From Bradyrhizobium valentinum (GTDB lineage Bacteria > Pseudomonadota > Alphaproteobacteria > Rhizobiales > Xanthobacteraceae), in contig NZ_LLXX01000025.1 of assembly GCF_001440405.1 (NCBI RefSeq), positions 1-44,119 on the forward strand: a stretch of DNA of 44,119 bases, written 5' to 3'. Below, in pieces: positions 38,841-44,119 of the stretch (positions are counted from its first letter, which is position 1; the number at the start of each line of letters is the position of its first letter). The position numbers and the translations under genes were made by a program. The notes below the pieces were generated by a model. That model made no database searches and was not told the DNA's origin. It was given only the letters and a program-made list of their open reading frames with translations.

Positions 38841-40591
38841 ATGACCGACACGGCCCATTTCTGACAAACTACGGCACGCGGTTTCGGCTGTGGGCGCCGG
38901 CGGCGAAACGCGTCGAGGTGATGCTGGAGCGGCCTCACGCGATGAAGCGCGGCGAGGATGGCTGGTTCACGGCCGACATCGCCGGCGTGAAGGCCGGCGC
39001 ACGCTATAAATTCCGCATCGATGACGAGATCGACGTGCCGGATCCGGCGTCGGCGTTTCAGCCCGATGACGTCTTTGGCCCGAGCGAGGTGATCGATCAT
39101 GAGGCCTATCCATGGCGTGCAACGAACTGGCGCGGACGGCTGTGGCAGGAGGCGATCGTCATCGAGGCCCATGTCGGGACTTTCACCAAAGAAGGCAGCT
39201 ATCGCGCGATGATCGACAGGCTCGATCATCTCGTTGAGACCGGTATCACCGCGCTGGAATTGATGCCGCTGGCGGATTTCGCCGGCTTGCGCAACTGGGG
39301 GTATGACGGCGTGTTGTGGTACGCGCCCGACAGCGCCTATGGGCGGCCCGAAGATCTCAAGGCGCTGATCGACGAGGCGCATCTGCGCGGGCTGATGGTG
39401 ATGCTCGACGTGGTCTACAACCATTTCGGCCCGGAAGGAAATTATCTCGGCCGCTATGCGCCGACGTTCTTCACCGAAGCGCAGACGCCGTGGGGCAGCG
39501 CGATCGATTATCGCGTGAAAGAAGTCCGTGCCTTCGCGATCGAGAACGCGCTGCACTGGCTGCGCGACTATCGCTTCGATGGCTTGCGGCTCGATGCCGT
39601 CAACAGCATCGTCGAGCCGGGCGGGCTGTCGCTGCTGCACGATCTCAGCGCCGCCGCCGGCAAACTCGCCGCAGAAACCGGCCGTCACATTCACCTGGTG
39701 CTGGAAAACGGCGACAACCGCGCCAGTATTCTGGACGCCGCTGAAGACCCGCCGCGCGGAAAGTATCGCGCGCAATGGAACGACGACTATCATCACGCCT
39801 GGCGCGTGCTGATGACCGGCGAGAAGCAGGGCTATTATGGCGATTACCAGCGCTCGCCGAGGTCTGACATCGCGCGCTCGCTGTCCTCCGGCTTCGTCTA
39901 CCAGGGCGAGGTATCTACGTTCCGGCGCGGCAAGCGCGGCGAGCCGAGCGGGCATCTGGCGCCGACCGCCTTCATCAACTTCGTGCAGAACCACGACCAG
40001 ATCGGCAATCGCGCGTTGGGCGACCGGCTCGAAGGCAATGCCGACGCGCGGATGATCGAGGCGGCGCTTCAGGTCCTGCTGATCGCGCCTCACATTCCCA
40101 TGCTATTCATGGGCGAGGAATGGGGCTCAACCGTCCCCTTCCCGTTCTTCTGCGACTTCGGCGGCGATCTTGCCGACGCCGTCCGCAAGGGCCGCCGCGT
40201 TGAACTGGCCTGGGCCTATGCGGAATATGGCGATGAGGTCCCCGACGCGCTTGCAGCTTCGACGAGGGACTCCGCGGTGCTCGACTGGGACGGACGCGAG
40301 ACGCCTGCGGGACGAAAGCGCCTGACGCTCGTGCGCGAACTGCTGCGAACCCGGAAGCAGCAGATTATCCCCCGTCTGGCCGGCGCAGCCTTCGGGAACG
40401 CACAGGCAGCAGACGATGGTTTGCTCACGGCCCATTGGCGGATGGGCGACGGCGCAACGCTTCGTCTCCTCGCCAACCTGTCGGATCAAGCCATCAGCCA
40501 TGCGCCCGGTGGGCCTGCGGGAACCCTGATCTGGGGCAGCGAGTTGGGCGACAGTGTCCCGCCATGGACGGTGCTCTGGCGCATCGGATAG
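38837..40591 (+). CDS. treZ: Malto-oligosyltrehalose trehalohydrolase
   Basis: A protein of 584 residues. The N-terminal domain opens YGTRFRLWAPAAKRVEVML. The GH13 core has the family marker NWGYDGVLWYAPDSAYG, the nucleophile in FDGLRLDAVNSI, the acid in HLVLENGDNRA and the FVQNHDQIGNRALGDRL block. It releases trehalose from the malto-oligosyltrehalose made by TreY. The ATG at 38837 overlaps the glgX stop. The larger open frame upstream lies inside glgX. treY follows after 4 bases. Confidence 0.97.
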   Translation: MNDRHGPFLTNYGTRFRLWAPAAKRVEVMLERPHAMKRGEDGWFTADIAGVKAGARYKFRIDDEIDVPDPASAFQPDDVFGPSEVIDHEAYPWRATNWRGRLWQEAIVIEAHVGTFTKEGSYRAMIDRLDHLVETGITALELMPLADFAGLRNWGYDGVLWYAPDSAYGRPEDLKALIDEAHLRGLMVMLDVVYNHFGPEGNYLGRYAPTFFTEAQTPWGSAIDYRVKEVRAFAIENALHWLRDYRFDGLRLDAVNSIVEPGGLSLLHDLSAAAGKLAAETGRHIHLVLENGDNRASILDAAEDPPRGKYRAQWNDDYHHAWRVLMTGEKQGYYGDYQRSPRSDIARSLSSGFVYQGEVSTFRRGKRGEPSGHLAPTAFINFVQNHDQIGNRALGDRLEGNADARMIEAALQVLLIAPHIPMLFMGEEWGSTVPFPFFCDFGGDLADAVRKGRRVELAWAYAEYGDEVPDALAASTRDSAVLDWDGRETPAGRKRLTLVRELLRTRKQQIIPRLAGAAFGNAQAADDGLLTAHWRMGDGATLRLLANLSDQAISHAPGGPAGTLIWGSELGDSVPPWTVLWRIG

Positions 40592-40595
40592 GAAA

Positions 40596-43385
40596 ATGCC
40601 CCCGGCGATCCCGATCGCGACCTACCGCCTGCAATTGTCGGCGGATTTCGATTTCGACGCCGCTGCTTCCGTGGTGCCCTACCTCAAGGCGCTCGGCATC
40701 ACGCATCTCTATGCCTCGCCCTTCATGCGCGCCCGCAAGGGCAGCACGCATGGCTACGACGTCACCGACCACGCCCATTTCAATCCGGAGCTCGGCGGCG
40801 AAGCCGGCTTCGAGCGGTTGAGCGCCGTGCTGCGGCAACACGATCTCGGGCTGATCCTGGATTTCGTGCCGAACCATGTCGGTGTGCATTTTGCCGACAA
40901 TCCATGGTGGCTCGACGTGCTGGAATGGGGCCCCGCCTCGCCGCACGCCGCCTCCTTCGACATCGACTGGGAGCAGTTACCATACCGCGCACGCGGCGGC
41001 GTGCTGCTGCCGATCATCGGCTCGTCCTACGGTCAGGCGCTGGAAAATGGCGAGATCGAACTGCGCTATGACGCCGGCGAAGGCAGCTTTTCGGCCTGGT
41101 ATTTCGAGCATCGGCTGCCGATCGCGCCGGAGCGCTATGGCGAAATCCTGCGCGTGATCGTCAAAGAGGCGGGCGCGGAGGATAGCGCGCCCGGCAAGGC
41201 GATGCTTGCGCTGGCTCTCCGTTATCAAGGGTTGCGGCGTCCCAACCGCAAGGAAGCACCTGCCTTCAAGGCCGAACTGAAAGGCATCACAGGGGCTGCC
41301 GACATCATCGTGCATGGCCTGGAAGCCTATCGCGCCGGAGCGGATCGGGCCGCCCAGACGCTTTCGCTGCACCATCTGCTCGAACGTCAGCACTACAAGC
41401 TCGGTCACTGGCGGCTTGCTTCCAGCGATATCAACTACCGGCGGTTCTTCGACATCAATACGCTGGCGGGGCTGCGCGTCGAAGACGCCGGCACCTTCGA
41501 GGCGATCCATCGCCTGGTCAAACGGTTGATTGCGGAGGAAAAGCTGCAGGGGCTGCGGCTCGACCACATCGATGGTCTGCGCGATCCCGTCCAGTATTTC
41601 CAGCGCCTGCGCCGGCTGGTCCGCGAGGCGCATGGCGGCCGTAACAGGCCCTTCTATGTGTTGGTCGAGAAGATTCTCGGCGAACAGGAAAAGCTGCCGT
41701 CATTCGCCGGCCTTCATGGCACCACCGGCTATGAGTGGATGAACGCAATCACCCATGTGCTGATTGACGGCCGCGGCCTGGAGCCGCTCGACGAGATCTG
41801 GCGGCAGATCAGCAACCGTTCACCGCAGATCGAACCGATCCTGAAGGAGGCTAAGCGCCGCGTGCTGGAAACGTTGCTGACCAGCGAGTTCACGGTGCTG
41901 ACGCGCCTGCTGGCACGGATTGCCAGCGGACACTACTCCACCCGCGACTACTCCGCCGACAGCCTGCGGCAGGCGCTCGAACTCTACGTGCTGCATTTCC
42001 CGGTCTACCGCACCTACCTGACATCGTCAGGGCCGTCAGCGCATGACCGCCAGTTGATCTCCAACACGATCGAACGGGCGCGCGCCGACTGGTATGCCGC
42101 CGACGACGGCATTTTCGATTTCCTGCGCCACACGCTGACGATGGACCTGATCAGGCCCGGCCGCGCACACCACAGCGCGCCGCGCGTCCGCCGGTTCGCA
42201 TTGAAGGTGCAGCAGTTCACCGGGCCCATGATGGCGAAGTCGCTCGAGGACACCACGTTCTACCGCTACCACCGCCTGCTCGCCCTCAATGAGGTCGGCG
42301 GCGATCCGGCCGCAAAGGCGCTTTCGATCGACGAATTCCACGGGATGATGCGGTCCCGTGCCAGCGAATGGCCGCATGGCATGACGGCGACCGCGACGCA
42401 TGACACCAAGCGCGGCGAGGATGCGCGTGCGCGCATCATGGCGCTGGCGGAAATTCCGGGCGAATGGACCAGCGCCGTGGCCCGATGGAAGCTGCTCAAC
42501 GCGCCGCATCTCTTGGTCGATGGCGATCTTCGCGCGCCGTCGGCTGTGTTCGAATACATGCTGTATCAGGCGCTGCTCGGAGCATGGCAGCCGGACGATG
42601 CCTCGTTTCTGGAGCGAATGCAGGAATATGCGCTAAAGGCCGCGCGCGAGGGCAAGCAGGAAACAAGCTGGCTCAATCCCCACGCGGCCTACGAGGCGGG
42701 CGTAGAGAGCTTCATTACGAAAATCCTCGATCCCTCGCTCTCGGGCGAATTCCTGAACTCCCTTCAAACGCTGGCGCAGCGGCTGTCGCTGCTGGGCAGC
42801 TTGAATTCGCTCAGCCAGATCACGCTGAAGACGACGATGCCGGGCGTGCCGGATTTCTATCAGGGCACGGAGCTTTGGGATTTCTCACTGGTCGATCCCG
42901 ACAATCGGCGACCGGTCGACTTTGCCGAACGCGCCGGACGGCTCGACGCGCCGGAGAATGCGGATTGGGACCGGCTGGTCGAGAAGTGGCCGAGCGGTCA
43001 TCTGAAGCTGGCCTGGACCAAGCATCTGCTCAAGCTGCGGACCGAACTCGCCGACATATTCACGGACGGCGATTACGAGCCCTTGGAAGCGAGCGGACCG
43101 CATCGCGACCATTTTATCGCGTTCGCGCGGCGGCGCGGCCGCGAAGCCGCGATCACCGTGGTCACGCGTTGGTTTGCGCCGTTTACCGACAGCGGCAGAC
43201 ATTGGCCTGGTCCGGAGAATTATGACGCCGCACTGAATGTCGGCGGCTATGCGGTGGAAGGCTTTGCCGACGCCGATGCTGCGCAATTGCGCCTGTCCGA
43301 CCTGCTGACGCATCTACCGGTCGCCGTGCTGAAAGCAAGATTCACCGGCGCGGTAAAGCCGGCGCGCAAACGCACGCGCGCCTAG
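40596..43385 (+). CDS. treY: Malto-oligosyltrehalose synthase
   Basis: A protein of 929 residues, within the normal TreY range. It opens IPIATYRLQLSADFDFDAA and shows the TreY-specific SPFMRARKGSTHGYDVTDH. Catalytic blocks are GLRLDHIDGLRDP (nucleophile), FYVLVEKILGEQEKLP (acid) and TATATHDTKRGEDARAR. It turns the reducing-end maltose unit of alpha-glucans into a trehalosyl end, the substrate of TreZ. The ATG at 40596 follows the treZ stop by four bases with AGGA upstream. It ends the operon, with only 16 bases to the convergent next gene and no clear terminator between them. Confidence 0.97.
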   Translation: MPPAIPIATYRLQLSADFDFDAAASVVPYLKALGITHLYASPFMRARKGSTHGYDVTDHAHFNPELGGEAGFERLSAVLRQHDLGLILDFVPNHVGVHFADNPWWLDVLEWGPASPHAASFDIDWEQLPYRARGGVLLPIIGSSYGQALENGEIELRYDAGEGSFSAWYFEHRLPIAPERYGEILRVIVKEAGAEDSAPGKAMLALALRYQGLRRPNRKEAPAFKAELKGITGAADIIVHGLEAYRAGADRAAQTLSLHHLLERQHYKLGHWRLASSDINYRRFFDINTLAGLRVEDAGTFEAIHRLVKRLIAEEKLQGLRLDHIDGLRDPVQYFQRLRRLVREAHGGRNRPFYVLVEKILGEQEKLPSFAGLHGTTGYEWMNAITHVLIDGRGLEPLDEIWRQISNRSPQIEPILKEAKRRVLETLLTSEFTVLTRLLARIASGHYSTRDYSADSLRQALELYVLHFPVYRTYLTSSGPSAHDRQLISNTIERARADWYAADDGIFDFLRHTLTMDLIRPGRAHHSAPRVRRFALKVQQFTGPMMAKSLEDTTFYRYHRLLALNEVGGDPAAKALSIDEFHGMMRSRASEWPHGMTATATHDTKRGEDARARIMALAEIPGEWTSAVARWKLLNAPHLLVDGDLRAPSAVFEYMLYQALLGAWQPDDASFLERMQEYALKAAREGKQETSWLNPHAAYEAGVESFITKILDPSLSGEFLNSLQTLAQRLSLLGSLNSLSQITLKTTMPGVPDFYQGTELWDFSLVDPDNRRPVDFAERAGRLDAPENADWDRLVEKWPSGHLKLAWTKHLLKLRTELADIFTDGDYEPLEASGPHRDHFIAFARRRGREAAITVVTRWFAPFTDSGRHWPGPENYDAALNVGGYAVEGFADADAAQLRLSDLLTHLPVAVLKARFTGAVKPARKRTRA

Positions 43386-43401
43386 CGCCTTCGGTTCTGC
43401 G

Positions 43402-43713
43402 TCAGCTCTTCTTGGTCAGCAGCAGCTTGCCGCGGTTCTGAATCGCGGCCTGGGCCACTTCGGCAAAGCGCTGCAGCAGCCATGGCAGCATGACTTCCAC
43501 CTGCACATGATCCTCGGCGACGTCGACATGGCCGGCGGCCGCCTGGCCTAGCGCGCGAACGCGAAAAATCATGCGGTTGTCTTCCCATCGCTCCTCATCG
43601 ACGCTCAGCACCGGCACGCCGGAAGCGGCGCGCGACAGCCCGGTCTTCAGGCGGCGCATCGCCTCTTCGCGTCCCAAGCTGTGCGGGATGGAAACCACCA
43701 GCGGTTTGGTCAT
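43402..43713 (-). CDS. Polyhydroxyalkanoic acid system family protein
   Basis: A protein of 103 residues. It opens TKPLVVSIPHSLGREEAMRR, the standard start of the PHA_gran_rgn family, a small protein group associated by name with polyhydroxyalkanoate granules. The C-terminus (VEVMLPWLLQRFAEVAQAAI) is also typical. The frame is open 44 codons further, but the ATG at 43713 gives the family N-terminus and has GAGAGGG about 10 bases upstream. No other PHA gene lies nearby, so a granule role rests on the family only. It is convergent with treY. Confidence 0.85.
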   Translation of the reverse strand: MTKPLVVSIPHSLGREEAMRRLKTGLSRAASGVPVLSVDEERWEDNRMIFRVRALGQAAAGHVDVAEDHVQVEVMLPWLLQRFAEVAQAAIQNRGKLLLTKKS

Positions 43714-43797
43714 CGCAGAAATCCCTCTCTCGTCCAACCGGATGTAATTGCACCTGCTTCGAAAGGAAGGGCTGCGCGCATTATCGCAACGCAAACC

Positions 43798-43822
43798 GGA
43801 ACTTAGATGACTCCCGGCTGTT
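43798..43822 (+). promoter_or_regulatory. EcfG-like promoter upstream of the DUF3309 gene
   Basis: GGAAC (43798-43802), 16 bases, then TGTT (43819-43822). This matches the EcfG consensus GGAAC-N16-CGTT except for one base in the -10 half. It lies about 55 bases before the start of the DUF3309 gene, a suitable distance. Confidence 0.4.
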
Positions 43823-43877
43823 GATCCACGCGAAGGGCAGAGCATACAGAACGCCCTTTTGGGCTGAGGAGAAGTTT

Positions 43878-44042
43878 ATGTCTATCGGCACCATCCTTCT
43901 GATCATTCTGATCATCGCCTTGCTCGGCGGATTCAGCGGCATCGGCGGCGGTCCGTTCTACGGCACCGGATATTACGGTGGCGGCGGGCTCGGCCTGGTG
44001 ATCGTGATCCTGCTGATCCTGCTGCTGCTCGGGAAGATTTGA
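43878..44042 (+). CDS. DUF3309 family small membrane protein
   Basis: A peptide of 54 residues: an N-terminal hydrophobic helix (GTILLIILIIALLGG), a Gly/Tyr-rich middle (GGGPFYGTGYYGGGG) and a second hydrophobic helix (LVIVILLILLLLGKI). This is the exact architecture of DUF3309 proteins, common in alphaproteobacteria and of unknown function. The ATG at 43878 has GAGGAGAAG just upstream; longer in-frame versions from 43821 lack this. An EcfG-like promoter upstream suggests stress induction. Confidence 0.88.
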   Translation: MSIGTILLIILIIALLGGFSGIGGGPFYGTGYYGGGGLGLVIVILLILLLLGKI

Positions 44043-44058
44043 GCGGATTGTAGATCGT

Positions 44059-44119
44059 AGGGGGGGCAAAGGCGCAGCCGTGCCCACCTTCTTTAGCGCA
44101 ATCAACATGGTGGGCACGC
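44059..44119. repeat. Palindromic repeat, cut by the window end
   Basis: CGTGCCCACC (44079-44088) and GGTGGGCACG (44109-44118) are perfectly complementary. The surrounding AGGGGGGGCAAAGGCGCAGCCGTGCC resembles the GTGGGCACG/CGTGCCCAC palindromes scattered through Bradyrhizobium intergenic DNA. It follows the DUF3309 gene by under 20 bases and could act as its terminator. The element probably continues beyond the window. Confidence 0.65.

Overview
The window looks like chromosomal DNA of a Bradyrhizobium-type alphaproteobacterium (order Hyphomicrobiales). This rests on protein character, high GC, very high GC at third codon positions, and families common in that group: DUF6894, DUF3309, a transaldolase/phosphoglucose isomerase fusion, a TreS-maltokinase fusion and nested palindromic intergenic repeats. 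I see no tRNA, rRNA, CRISPR, phage or transposase gene. It reads as ordinary core metabolism, with some unusual regulatory DNA.

Layout. 1-590: the 5' part of a secreted-protein gene and a DUF6894 gene, both on the minus strand. 886-6013: a PQQ operon pqqA-B-C-D-E (pqqA is only 26 codons), followed without a gap by a prolyl-aminopeptidase-like hydrolase and a DUF4286/EthD-like protein. 6447-7646: chromate transporter. 7947-12618: three overlapping genes for a 2-oxoacid oxidoreductase with its own NAD(P)-binding iron-sulfur flavoprotein, closely resembling the KorABC type. 12643-12748: palindromic repeat between convergent operons. 12768-17548 (minus strand): prkA-yeaH-spoVR, the conserved kinase/VWA/SpoVR stress module. 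18052-19136: two small exported proteins. 19175-19376: a probable frameshifted remnant of a small secreted-protein gene. 19631-27069: tal-pgi, gnd, zwf, pgl, gntK and a HAD phosphatase, i.e. the oxidative pentose phosphate and gluconate routes. 27136-31021 (minus strand): a GH15 glucoamylase/trehalase and malQ. 31094-43385: a short leader ORF, then treS-maltokinase, glgB, glgX, treZ and treY. 43402-44042: a PHA-granule-type protein and a DUF3309 membrane peptide. The window ends in another palindromic repeat.

How it fits together. GlgB and GlgX build and debranch glycogen. TreY/TreZ convert alpha-glucan to trehalose. TreS interconverts trehalose and maltose, and its fused kinase makes maltose-1-phosphate. 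MalQ and GH15, transcribed the other way, rearrange and hydrolyse glucans or trehalose. Released glucose can enter the zwf-pgl-gnd/tal-pgi block. Gluconate, which a PQQ-dependent glucose dehydrogenase would produce, can enter through gntK.

Most notable region: the short malQ/treS divergent gap. It carries a near-perfect sigma-54 -24/-12 element facing treS and a perfect match to the alphaproteobacterial general-stress EcfG consensus (GGAAC-N16-CGTT) facing malQ. They are placed so that the two transcripts would overlap at their 5' ends. The treS-side transcript would begin with an unlisted 44-codon ORF that has a strong Shine-Dalgarno sequence and a stop codon overlapping the treS start (GTGA). 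This predicts a synthesis-versus-breakdown switch for trehalose and glycogen. All promoter calls are motif matches by eye.
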